Below, in pieces: positions 1-6,076 of a DNA stretch of 7,110 nucleotides. The notes under the pieces are model-generated. The model had not been told where the DNA came from. It ran no database searches and saw only the letters and a list, made by a program, of their open reading frames with translations. Each line of letters starts with the position of its first letter. Positions within the stretch are counted from its first letter, which is position 1. Origin of the DNA: Anaerolineae bacterium (GTDB lineage: Bacteria > Chloroflexota > Anaerolineae > Aggregatilineales > Phototrophicaceae); the NCBI GenBank assembly GCA_025454715.1, contig JALONY010000076.1, positions 1 through 7,110 on the forward strand, written 5' to 3'. Made by a program: the position numbers and the translations under genes.

Positions 1-14
1 CTTGCTCTTCTTTA

Positions 15-36
15 GCTGGGTGCTTTAGCGCCCAGC
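15..36. other. Perfect 9-bp hairpin with TTTA loop
   Basis: Arms 15-23 (GCTGGGTGC) and 28-36 (GCGCCCAGC) pair over nine positions with one G-U wobble, closing a four-base TTTA loop. It is GC-rich and stable enough to be the stem of a terminator for a gene lying left of the window. However, no T run follows it on either strand, so an intrinsic terminator is not demonstrated. It could equally be a 3'-end processing or stability stem. Confidence 0.45.
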
Positions 37-91
37 GGCCACCGACGACCAACGCACCCAAAACTCGGGATACTCAGCGTTTCATTTCACA

Positions 92-280
92 TTAGACGTA
101 TTGGATGTCCTCGATGTCGCGCTTTGAGTCCAATCCGAGGGCGACCATTTTAACCGCTTGGATAAAGAGGTCGCCGGGATAATGGCCGCTATTTTCGCAA
201 GACCATTGCGCTTCGAGGAGCGCCGCGCCTGATGTCAAAGCAAGCACGGCTAACCCCCAACCGCCCCCACATCCCCCCAA
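92..280 (-). CDS. Doubtful small hypothetical ORF
   Basis: This open frame could encode up to 62 residues from a TTG at 280, or 51 from a GTG at 247; neither has a clear Shine-Dalgarno sequence. The frame is open back to a stop near 324 and contains no upstream ATG. The N-terminal part is Gly-rich low complexity, probably an artefact of a G run. The last 30 or so codons look more like real coding, with mostly C or G at third positions in a mixed acidic and hydrophobic sequence ending DIEDIQYV. I recognise no family. It may be a small protein, the remnant of a decayed gene, or chance. Confidence 0.25.
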   Translation of the reverse strand: MGGCGGGWGLAVLALTSGAALLEAQWSCENSGHYPGDLFIQAVKMVALGLDSKRDIEDIQYV

Positions 281-353
281 TAGCTGGGCGCAACCAAACC
301 CGCGATTCGTCGTACAGTGGGGCTATTGTTAGAAAAGAAAGGATGTTGACGCC

Positions 354-1052
354 ATGCTCACCACCCAGCAACTCCTTCAATTCACCATTTTGTTCGTTTT
401 GGGCGTCGGGGCGTTGGTCTTGTTGACCGCGTTGCTCGGCGGGTACCTGAGCGCGCAAGCGCTGGCGTTCGCCCTCGGCAAGCTGTGGCCGGTGGTGCTG
501 GCGTTGGGCGTGTCGTATTGGGCGTTGGTACAGACCGAGGTGCTGGCCAACGACCCGCACGGTGCCGCCCGCCTCAACAGCACCGCCCTGAGCGCCTCGA
601 GCGGCCTGCTGACGGTGTGGGCGTGGCGCATCAACCGCCGACACGGCGCGCTTGGGCGCGGCGCGTGGACATTGGTTGTCGCCACAGGCGTGCTGACCGT
701 GATAGAATCGGTCAACCTGATGCTGTGGAATGCATCGGAACCGATTGTCTGGGGAGTGGTGTGGTTTGAAGCACTTTTCATCATCCAAGTGGCGCTCTTG
801 GTGCTGGCGGCTGCTCGCCAGCATGGTCTGGGGCTTGGCCGCGTGCAGCCCAGCGGCGCAACCGGTCATCCCAACGGCGCGCCCGACCCATACCCCGACG
901 CAGGTTGTTACCGCCCTCGCGTCACCCCCGGCATCGCCCACCGCCCTCAACACCCCCACCCCAGCGGCCACCGGCGGCCCGTCGCCCACCCCACTGCTCG
1001 GCCCGACGCGAACACCCGACGCGAGCGTCGGATTACCGACCCGACCCGCTAA
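354..1052 (+). CDS. Multi-pass membrane protein of unknown function
   Basis: I do not recognise this family. The ATG at 354 has an AAAGGA Shine-Dalgarno ten bases upstream (338-343). Hydrophobic segments lie at about residues 10-32, 44-63, 104-125 and 131-154, so at least four transmembrane helices are likely, with a basic loop (RINRRHGALGR, 92-102) between the second and third of these. From about residue 157 the character changes sharply to a Pro/His/Arg-rich tail of some 75 residues. That tail is the shifted reading of the Pro/Thr linker of the next gene, which starts inside this one at 766. Either the long overlap is real or an indel near 780-840 has extended this frame; the natural protein may end near residue 160. 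Confidence is high for the first 155 residues and low for the tail. Confidence 0.7.
   Translation: MLTTQQLLQFTILFVLGVGALVLLTALLGGYLSAQALAFALGKLWPVVLALGVSYWALVQTEVLANDPHGAARLNSTALSASSGLLTVWAWRINRRHGALGRGAWTLVVATGVLTVIESVNLMLWNASEPIVWGVVWFEALFIIQVALLVLAAARQHGLGLGRVQPSGATGHPNGAPDPYPDAGCYRPRVTPGIAHRPQHPHPSGHRRPVAHPTARPDANTRRERRITDPTR
751..756 (+). promoter_or_regulatory. Shine-Dalgarno site that fixes the TTG start at 766
   Basis: GGGGAG lies nine bases upstream of the TTG at 766, inside the upstream membrane-protein gene. The alternative ATG at 730 has no such site and would add residues before the signal peptide. The ATG at 823 leaves only seven residues before the lipobox cysteine, too few for a signal peptide. 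This site is therefore the main reason to start the lipoprotein at 766. Confidence 0.5.
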
Positions 1053-1809
1053 CCCCAACGCGCCGGTCATCGAGTTCTTCCGCGCCCTGCCCGAGGCCGC
1101 CAGCCCGGGCGGGGACATCACCTTGTTTTGGTCTACCCGCAACGTGACCGAAGCGGTGATTTATCGACTCGACGCCACCGGCCAGCGCACCCTCGTCTAC
1201 AACGTCGAGCCGTATGGCCGCCAGACCATCACCCTCTCCCAACGTGAGCGGGTGCAGGTGGCCTACGAGCTGGCGATTGGGGCGGGGGCGGGCGAGGCGG
1301 TGCAGCGCATCGTCATCCCGCTGGCCTGCCCCATCCCGTGGTTTTTCGGCCCCGCCCCCGACTCATGCCCCGTCCGCGAGGCCGAGCAAACCGTGGTCAT
1401 CGAGCAACCCTTCGAGCGCGGGCGGATGTTCTACATCGAGAGTGAAGACCGCGTGTACGTGCTGTTCAACGACGGCAACACCCCGCGCTGGGCGTCGTAT
1501 GACGACCTGTATAACCCCGACATCCACCCCGAGCGTGACGACGCCTTCGACCAAGCCATCGCAGGGACGGGCTTGGTGCAGCCGGTGGCGCGCCTCGGCT
1601 ATTTGTGGCGCGGCCTCGACACGGTGCGCGCCCGCCTCGGCAGTGGCCTCGCCCCAGAGCAACGCTACGACGGCCTGCGCCAAACCGCCCCCTCGCGTGA
1701 CCCCAACTTTGCCGGTCGTGAGGATGTGTTCGTCGCCGCCAGCGACGGCACGGTGCTCCAGTTGCTGCCTGCGGGCAGCCAGTGGCAAATTTTGACCCCC
1801 TCGCCCTAA
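766..1809 (+). CDS. Lipoprotein with Pro/Thr linker, Ig-like and ERGRM-type domains
   Basis: This is a predicted 347-residue exported lipoprotein, likely anchored on the outer face of the membrane. A type II signal peptide (basic start, hydrophobic 16-26) ends in the lipobox LAAC with Cys27 as the lipidated residue. Residues 28 to about 98 are a Pro/Thr/Ala-rich linker. Residues 99-185 look like a beta-sandwich module (PGGDITLFWSTRNV, then a YGRQTITLS strand). From 188 on comes a domain I recognise from many Chloroflexota surface proteins: ACPIPWFF, a second cysteine (Cys188 and Cys201 could form a disulphide), then FERGRMFYIE and VYVLFNDG. An LGFP-like stretch (RLGYLWR...RARLGSG) follows. 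No enzyme active site is visible; binding to wall or glycan is only a guess. It overlaps the upstream gene and ends 26 bases before the protease gene, suggesting co-transcription. Confidence 0.75.
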   Translation: MKHFSSSKWRSWCWRLLASMVWGLAACSPAAQPVIPTARPTHTPTQVVTALASPPASPTALNTPTPAATGGPSPTPLLGPTRTPDASVGLPTRPANPNAPVIEFFRALPEAASPGGDITLFWSTRNVTEAVIYRLDATGQRTLVYNVEPYGRQTITLSQRERVQVAYELAIGAGAGEAVQRIVIPLACPIPWFFGPAPDSCPVREAEQTVVIEQPFERGRMFYIESEDRVYVLFNDGNTPRWASYDDLYNPDIHPERDDAFDQAIAGTGLVQPVARLGYLWRGLDTVRARLGSGLAPEQRYDGLRQTAPSRDPNFAGREDVFVAASDGTVLQLLPAGSQWQILTPSP

Positions 1810-1835
1810 CCCTTTCAGACACAAAGGCCGATGTC

Positions 1836-3206
1836 ATGTTTCGCGAACCCGCCCAGACCGTCCACGACCGCCGCCCGCTGACGGTCGATGCCCAGCCCGC
1901 CTCTGCGCCCGACCAGCCCACCGACCCGCGCATGGAGTCCTTGCGCCAAATCGTCGAGGCGGTCATGTTGCCGCACGCCGAGCGCCCCGCCGACACCTTG
2001 CGCCCCGACGACATCGAGGGGGGGATGCTGGTGCTGATGATGCGCGACGCCCGCCCGATCGTGCGTTTCGAGGGCGATTTGCTGATTGACTCCGAGACGG
2101 CCTATGACCAGCTCGACGCGCAGCTCAAGCCGCTGGGCATCACGCCGGTCTTGCGCGAGGCGCCCTCGACCCAATCGCACCACATTTACCTGATTGAGGG
2201 GCGCACCCAGCCGACCCGCACCGGCTGGGTCTGGAATTTGGTGCTGTTAATCGCGACGCTGTTCAGCGTGTTGTACGTCGGAAAATTGCTGGGGTTCAAT
2301 GAGCAATTCGCGGCGCTGGCCGAGACCGACCCGTTCGCGGCGGGGCAGTTGTTCGCTCGCTTCCAGACCGGCGCGTGGTACGACGACCTGCAACTGGGCA
2401 TCCCCTACGCGGTGGCCATTTTGCTGATTTTGGGCGCGCACGAGCTGGGGCATTATTTTGCGGCGCGGCGGCGCAAGCACGCGGCTAGCTTGCCATTTTT
2501 CATCCCGTTCCCGTTCGGCATTTTCGGCACGTTCGGCGCGTTCATCCAATTGCGCGAGCCGATGCGTAACCGCAAGACCTTGTTGGAGGTCGGTGCGGCG
2601 GGGCCGTTGGCTGGCTTGGTGTTCGCCATCCCGATCCTGTTCATCGGCTTGGCCACCAGCCAGACCGGCCCGATTAGCCCGGGCGGCATCACCGAGGGCA
2701 ATTCGCTGTTTTATGCGCTGGCCAAATTTTTGGTGTTCGGGCAATTCTTGCCGTCGGGCGGGGTGGATGTGTTCGTCAACAGCCTTGCGTGGGCGGGCTG
2801 GACGGGCTTGTTCGTGACCGGCCTGAACCTGTTGCCGCTGGGGCAATTGGACGGTGGGCACGTCGTATATGCCTTGCTGGGCGAGCGCGCCAAGCGCTTT
2901 TATTGGCCGACCGTGATTGCGGTGGGGATATTGACGTTGCTGACGGGCGGTAGCCTGCTGTTCATCTTCGTGATGCTGCTGCTGTTCGGGCGCATCCACG
3001 CCGTGCCGTTGGACAACGTGACGCCGTTGCCGCCGCGCCACCGCTGGGTGGCCATTGGGACGCTGGTGGTGTTCGCGCTGGTGTTCGTGCCGGTGCCCCT
3101 GAGCGTGAGCGCGGGCGGCGGCGCGGGTGAGCTGAGCGGTGGCGCGGAGGTCGCGCTCATCATGGCGATGGTCATCAGCGTGGCGCAACGCCTGCGGCGC
3201 GGGTGA
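1836..3206 (+). CDS. Site-2 protease family (M50) intramembrane metalloprotease, EGY-like
   Basis: This is an intramembrane zinc metalloprotease of 456 residues, a type that cleaves membrane-bound substrates within the bilayer. The zinc motif HELGH is at 202-206, with Glu203 as catalytic base. The second motif NLLPLGQLDGGH (331-342) supplies Asp339 as the third ligand. The GAAGPLAG block (253-260) is also typical. Residues 1 to about 128 are a soluble domain with the pattern RFEGDLLIDSETAYDQL...LGITPVLR, seen in cyanobacterial, Chloroflexota and plant EGY-type proteases. About seven hydrophobic segments follow from residue 131. There is no PDZ domain. I chose the ATG at 1836 because AAAGG (1823-1827) sits eight bases upstream; a GTG at 1782 would overlap the lipoprotein and lacks a good site. 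Its substrate is unknown; the neighbouring membrane protein or lipoprotein are candidates only by position. Confidence 0.92.
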   Translation: MFREPAQTVHDRRPLTVDAQPASAPDQPTDPRMESLRQIVEAVMLPHAERPADTLRPDDIEGGMLVLMMRDARPIVRFEGDLLIDSETAYDQLDAQLKPLGITPVLREAPSTQSHHIYLIEGRTQPTRTGWVWNLVLLIATLFSVLYVGKLLGFNEQFAALAETDPFAAGQLFARFQTGAWYDDLQLGIPYAVAILLILGAHELGHYFAARRRKHAASLPFFIPFPFGIFGTFGAFIQLREPMRNRKTLLEVGAAGPLAGLVFAIPILFIGLATSQTGPISPGGITEGNSLFYALAKFLVFGQFLPSGGVDVFVNSLAWAGWTGLFVTGLNLLPLGQLDGGHVVYALLGERAKRFYWPTVIAVGILTLLTGGSLLFIFVMLLLFGRIHAVPLDNVTPLPPRHRWVAIGTLVVFALVFVPVPLSVSAGGGAGELSGGAEVALIMAMVISVAQRLRRG

Positions 3207-3227
3207 GGGGCGGGGGGTTAGCCCCGC
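3207..3227. terminator. GC-rich hairpin between convergent stops
   Basis: GCGGGG (3210-3215) can pair with CCCCGC (3222-3227) around a six-base loop; an alternative register pairs GGGGC (3207-3211) with GCCCC (3221-3225). It overlaps the end of the minus-strand gene and follows directly on the protease stop, a natural place for a shared terminator. No T run follows on either strand, so this is a weak call. Confidence 0.3.
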
Positions 3228-4285
3228 AGGAACAGCGCCAGCACCACCGCCAGCCCCGCCAGCCCCTGCCCGACCCGCACCCAGCGCAACAAGCGCGACT
3301 CCATCTTGACCAATTGGGCATCGACGTGGCGCGGCTCGGGGTCGTCCACCCGGTGACGGTAAATCCAGCGCACCGGGCGGCGCATGAAGCTCCACACCAT
3401 CAACGCCCACACCCCAAACCCGACCGCCAAGACCGTCAGGCCGGGCAAGCGCGGGTCTTCTAGCCACGGCAACATCAAGAACGACACCACCGTCGTCCAC
3501 AAGAACATCAGCAACGTCTTGACGTAGCGCAACAACATCCGCCGCAGATAAATGGTGTTGCGGGCGAGGTGCATCTCGCTGAGCGCCACCTCCTCGGACA
3601 ATTGCCGGTCGATGCTGCGCGCCAAGCCCATGGCGGCGTTGAAGTGTTGCGCTTGCCGTTGCGAGGCCGCGTCCGCGCCGATGATTCCGGCCTCGGTCAG
3701 GGCGTGCAGGTCGCGGCCTGACGGCAAGATTTGCCCGTCGGTCTCCTCGATTAAACGGTCGAAATATTGCTCACGCCGCCCCTCGCTGAACGGCATCAAG
3801 AACCCGATGCTGTCCGGCTGATATTGGCGGCGCATCACCTGTTCTTTGATGCTGCGCGATTCGTCGGGCGAAAAATTGATGCCGCCCAGCGCCAAGGTCG
3901 GGTTGAGCAAATTTTGGCCGAACCCGGGCGCATAGACCGTAAAATAAAAATGCACGAGGTCTTCGACCAGCCAATAGACCCCCAGCAACGGGATGACCAG
4001 CGACAGCACGAACACATACCCGACACACGCGAAAAATACCGCCGACAGCACCACGTCCCACGGGGCGGCCAGCGCGGGGTAAATAATGCTGATTTCGGCG
4101 ATGAGGAAGGCCAAAATACCGTCTACGATGTCGCGCAGGAAAATCGGGATGAGCAACAGCAAGCCCGCCCCGCCGATGAAGGCGGTGGCGACGCGGTGCT
4201 GGGTCGAGATGCGGACTTCGCACCGTTGGAGATAAGCGCGGGCGGCGTTGCGCTCGGCGTCGGTGAGGGGTGGGGGCGTGGTCAT
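3218..4285 (-). CDS. Membrane protein of unknown function
   Basis: I do not recognise this 355-residue protein. It has a soluble N-terminus (1-31) and hydrophobic segments at about 32-50, 78-106, 252-273, 282-301 and 339-353. Between the second and third pairs lies a loop of roughly 140 charged residues (SPDESRSIKEQVMRR; RREQYFDRLIEETDGQ; a helical stretch near 200-250 with many Arg and Glu), presumably cytosolic. No catalytic motif is visible. The ATG at 4285 is preceded by a weak CCGGA site and a TATGAT box (4304-4309). A TTG at 4351 would add 22 residues and is less likely. It converges with the protease gene, with 11 bases between the stops, and has its own promoter, so it is probably transcribed alone. 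Stable orphan membrane proteins like this are common in Anaerolineae; function is open. Confidence 0.82.
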   Translation of the reverse strand: MTTPPPLTDAERNAARAYLQRCEVRISTQHRVATAFIGGAGLLLLIPIFLRDIVDGILAFLIAEISIIYPALAAPWDVVLSAVFFACVGYVFVLSLVIPLLGVYWLVEDLVHFYFTVYAPGFGQNLLNPTLALGGINFSPDESRSIKEQVMRRQYQPDSIGFLMPFSEGRREQYFDRLIEETDGQILPSGRDLHALTEAGIIGADAASQRQAQHFNAAMGLARSIDRQLSEEVALSEMHLARNTIYLRRMLLRYVKTLLMFLWTTVVSFLMLPWLEDPRLPGLTVLAVGFGVWALMVWSFMRRPVRWIYRHRVDDPEPRHVDAQLVKMESRLLRWVRVGQGLAGLAVVLALFLRG

Positions 4286-4303
4286 GAGCAAGCATCCGGG
4301 GCG

Positions 4304-4309
4304 ATCATA
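4304..4309 (-). promoter_or_regulatory. Candidate -10 box for the 3218-4285 gene
   Basis: On the minus strand TATGAT matches the sigma-70 -10 consensus at five of six positions and would give a leader of roughly 12 bases before the ATG at 4285. No good -35 hexamer is visible at the expected distance, so support rests on the single box and its position. Confidence 0.3.
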
Positions 4310-4365
4310 CGGCCAAAACATCACCGCCCATCGTAGCACGGCTGTGGCCAAACGGCGATGTTGCG

Positions 4366-4398
4366 CCCCGTTATCCCAACCCCAACCCCTTTTATCCC
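4366..4398 (-). other. G-quadruplex-type run with an 11-base direct repeat after the SDR stop
   Basis: On the minus strand there are five G runs in the order GGG, GGGG, GGGG, GGG, GGGG, separated by 6, 2, 2 and 5 bases. This satisfies the usual four-tract quadruplex pattern. It begins 11 bases past the stop of the SDR gene, in what would be its 3' untranslated RNA. The run is built partly from a direct repeat, TTATCCCAACC on the plus strand at 4371-4381 and again at 4392-4402, offset by 21 bases. It may act in transcript ending or stability; that is inference. Confidence 0.5.
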
Positions 4399-4408
4399 AA
4401 CCGCCCCT

Positions 4409-5164
4409 CTATATCGCCGACAGGCCGCCGTCGATGCCGAAGGCGTGGCCGGTGATGAACGACGCCCGCGCCGACAGCAAGAACACCACCACCTCGGCGA
4501 TTTCGTCCGGTGTGCCGAGGCGGCGCAACGGGGTGCCCTGCAACGTCGCGTTGACCAGCCCCGGGCGCACCTTCTCCAGCATCGCCACCATCGGCGTGTC
4601 GATATAGCCCGGGCACACCGCGTTGACCCGCACGTTGTCACGGGCGTACTCGCCCGCCGCCGACTTGGTCAAGCCGACCACGCCGTGCTTGGCCGCGCTA
4701 TAGACCGCGTTATGCGGGAAACCGATCAATCCGGCCACCGACGCCATATTGACCACCGCGCCGCCGCCCGCCTCGCGCAGGAGCGGCAGTTGATATTTCA
4801 TCGACAGCCAGACGCCCTTGAGGTTCACGTCGATCACCTTGTCCCACGACGCCTCGGACAGGTTGTGCAAGCGGGCGATTTCGCCGCCCACGCCCGCGTT
4901 GTTGAACGCGCCGTCCAGCCGCCCGAAGTGCGAGGCCGCCGCGTTCATGTAGCGTTCGACCTGCTGTGCGTCGGTCACGTCTAGCACATCCGAATAGACC
5001 GGCACGCCCATCCCCGCCAACTGCTGCACCGTCTCGACCAAGCCGCCCGCGTCGATGTCGCTAATCGCCAGCAAGGCGCCCTCGCGTGCAGCCATCAAGG
5101 CCGCCGCCCGCCCGATGCCACCTGCCGCGCCGGTCACCACGATGACCTTATTTTTGAGTTCCAT
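4409..5164 (-). CDS. SDR-family NAD(P)-dependent oxidoreductase
   Basis: This is a classical short-chain dehydrogenase/reductase of 251 residues, the usual family length, cytosolic. The Rossmann motif TGAAGGIG spans 11-18 and an Asp at the end of the second strand (Asp36) favours NAD(H) over NADP(H). Asp62, the NNAG motif (88-91), Asn114, Ser142, Tyr155 and Lys159 complete the cofactor and catalytic set. PGYIDTPM follows, then the C-terminal GHAFGIDGG. All key residues are present, so the enzyme should be active. The substrate cannot be read from sequence; 3-oxoacyl, sugar or secondary alcohol substrates are all possible. The ATG at 5164 has AGGT (complement of 5173-5176) eight bases upstream. 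It lies downstream of plsY but behind a strong terminator and with its own promoter, so a shared role with plsY is not implied. Confidence 0.95.
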   Translation of the reverse strand: MELKNKVIVVTGAAGGIGRAAALMAAREGALLAISDIDAGGLVETVQQLAGMGVPVYSDVLDVTDAQQVERYMNAAASHFGRLDGAFNNAGVGGEIARLHNLSEASWDKVIDVNLKGVWLSMKYQLPLLREAGGGAVVNMASVAGLIGFPHNAVYSAAKHGVVGLTKSAAGEYARDNVRVNAVCPGYIDTPMVAMLEKVRPGLVNATLQGTPLRRLGTPDEIAEVVVFLLSARASFITGHAFGIDGGLSAI

Positions 5165-5222
5165 CAGCCTTTACCTGCCTTTTTGCAACAAAGCCCATAC
5201 CAGTCTTTACGGTCTCAGGTGG

Positions 5223-5253
5223 ATTGTACCGAACCGGCATTCGGTTTGCCCAA
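5223..5253 (-). promoter_or_regulatory. Candidate SDR promoter with a palindrome in a 19-bp spacer
   Basis: On the minus strand, TTGGGC (5248-5253) is followed by a 19-base spacer and TACAAT (5223-5228), five of six to the -10 consensus. The -35 matches only three of six. Inside the spacer is a perfect five-base inverted repeat, AACCG and CGGTT around five bases (5232-5246), almost exactly centred. The leader to the ATG at 5164 would be about 50 bases. A long spacer holding a centred palindrome is the architecture of MerR-family activated promoters, but no MerR-type gene is in the window. Confidence 0.4.
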
Positions 5254-5262
5254 CCACCAACG

Positions 5263-5297
5263 AAAACACCCCCACCACAAACCGGCGGGGGTGTTTT
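5263..5297 (-). terminator. Intrinsic terminator of plsY, possibly bidirectional
   Basis: Arms 5263-5273 and 5287-5297 form a perfect 11-bp stem (AAAACACCCCC with GGGGGTGTTTT) around a 13-base loop. Read on the minus strand, it lies about 30 bases past the plsY stop and ends in a TTTT run from the A/T base of the stem. Because the stem itself carries the A and T runs, it is symmetrical and could work on both strands. It separates plsY from the SDR gene. Confidence 0.85.
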
Positions 5298-5326
5298 GCT
5301 ATCGGGGCTGAGCGAGAGGCGCGGCC

Positions 5327-6013
5327 TTAGGAGTCGGCGTTGGGGGTGCTGCGGTCGAGCAAGCGGCGCTCGGTGCCGCTCAGCAGGCGTTGGATGTTCT
5401 CGCGGAAGCGGTACAAAATCAGCGCCAAGACCAGCACCGCGTACAGTTGCGGCCAGACGGGGATGGCGTCACGGTGCGAGGCCGAGAACAGGTACATCCA
5501 CGGCATCGACGTGCCGAACAGCACCAGCACGCCCAACGACACATAGCGCGTGATGATGACCGCCAGCAAGCACACCGCAAACGGGATGATGACGATGGCG
5601 GCGTTGGGCGCCACCATCAGCAGGGTGCCGAACGCGGTGGCCGCGCCCTTGCCCCCACGGATGCCGCCCTGCATGTCCCCGCGGGTCAGCAAGGTCGCCC
5701 AAATCGACCAATTGTGCCCGACGATGGCCATCACACCGGCGAACGCCGACGCGAACCAGATGTCTTCGGGCAGGAACACCCGCGCCAACAAGATGGCGAT
5801 GATGCCCTTGGTGCTGTCCCACAGCCAGACGGCGATGCCCCAACCGAGGCCGAACGTGCGCGCCACGTTGGTCGCGCCCATGTTGCCGCTGCCGGTCTTG
5901 AAAATATCGACGCCTTTCAAACGACCGACCACATATGCCGTCGGGAAGGCACCAATCAGATAGCTGAGCACCAGCGCGACCACGACCATACCGAATTCTG
6001 CGTTCACGACCAT
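5327..6013 (-). CDS. Glycerol-3-phosphate acyltransferase PlsY
   Basis: PlsY is an integral membrane enzyme that transfers the acyl group from acyl-phosphate to glycerol-3-phosphate, giving lysophosphatidic acid, the first step of phospholipid synthesis in most bacteria. Motif 1 is clear: SYLIGAFPTAYVVGR (17-31), then GSGNMGATNVAR (41-52). Motif 2 is GHNW (99-102) and GGKGAATAFG (120-129). Several hydrophobic helices follow, with SLGVLVLFG as the likely third motif. At 228 residues it is slightly longer than the usual 200 or so. Part of the excess is about ten extra residues between His100 and the GGKG loop, and the proline usual after GHxx is Ser103. The ATG at 6013 is fixed by AAGGTGG (complement of 6021-6027) seven bases upstream. 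Its partner plsX is not in the window. It is transcribed divergently from the CAP gene and ends at a strong terminator. Confidence 0.96.
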   Translation of the reverse strand: MVVNAEFGMVVVALVLSYLIGAFPTAYVVGRLKGVDIFKTGSGNMGATNVARTFGLGWGIAVWLWDSTKGIIAILLARVFLPEDIWFASAFAGVMAIVGHNWSIWATLLTRGDMQGGIRGGKGAATAFGTLLMVAPNAAIVIIPFAVCLLAVIITRYVSLGVLVLFGTSMPWMYLFSASHRDAIPVWPQLYAVLVLALILYRFRENIQRLLSGTERRLLDRSTPNADS

Positions 6014-6076
6014 GAGATGACCACCTTACAACTCGAGAAGAAGCGACTGAGGCAAAAAGTGTATTTTGGAAGAGAT

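Larger units (their letters stand above)
1..353. other. Left-edge region without a secure gene
   Basis: No convincing gene is seen here. All three plus-strand frames entering from the left edge hit stops by about position 96, and the only one that stays open that far gives a peptide with no recognisable features. The region holds a strong hairpin (15-36) and one doubtful minus-strand ORF (92-280). The last 70 bases lead into the gene starting at 354. That leader has an AT-richer patch near 324-340 that could be a promoter, but no hexamer pair there is good enough to call. Confidence 0.5.

Noticed and set aside
31..973. A 14-base sequence (CCCAGCGGCCACCG) at 31-44 that recurs at 960-973
   Set aside because: It is short and GC-rich; the second copy lies in the repetitive Pro/Thr linker, so chance is the simplest explanation and there is no sign of a mobile element.
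820..1050. Repetitive C-rich stretch considered as a tandem repeat
   Set aside because: The pattern is explained by Pro/Thr codons of the lipoprotein linker; there is no fixed-length repeat unit.
189..1142. Long minus-strand open frame opposite the first two genes
   Set aside because: Its product is Arg/Gln/Ala/His-rich low complexity, typical of the antisense of GC-rich coding DNA, and the opposite strand has clear membrane and lipoprotein features.
1782..1835. GTG at 1782 as the protease start
   Set aside because: It would overlap the lipoprotein end and has no good ribosome site, whereas the ATG at 1836 has AAAGG eight bases upstream.
2247..3500. 417-codon minus-strand open frame across the protease gene
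   Set aside because: It is the antisense shadow of an unmistakable M50 protease and yields Arg/Gln/His-rich sequence with no domain.
5148..5198. 16-codon upstream ORF on the minus strand overlapping the SDR start
   Set aside because: An ATG at 5198 opens a short frame that ends just inside the SDR gene, but it lacks a good ribosome site and such short frames are expected by chance.
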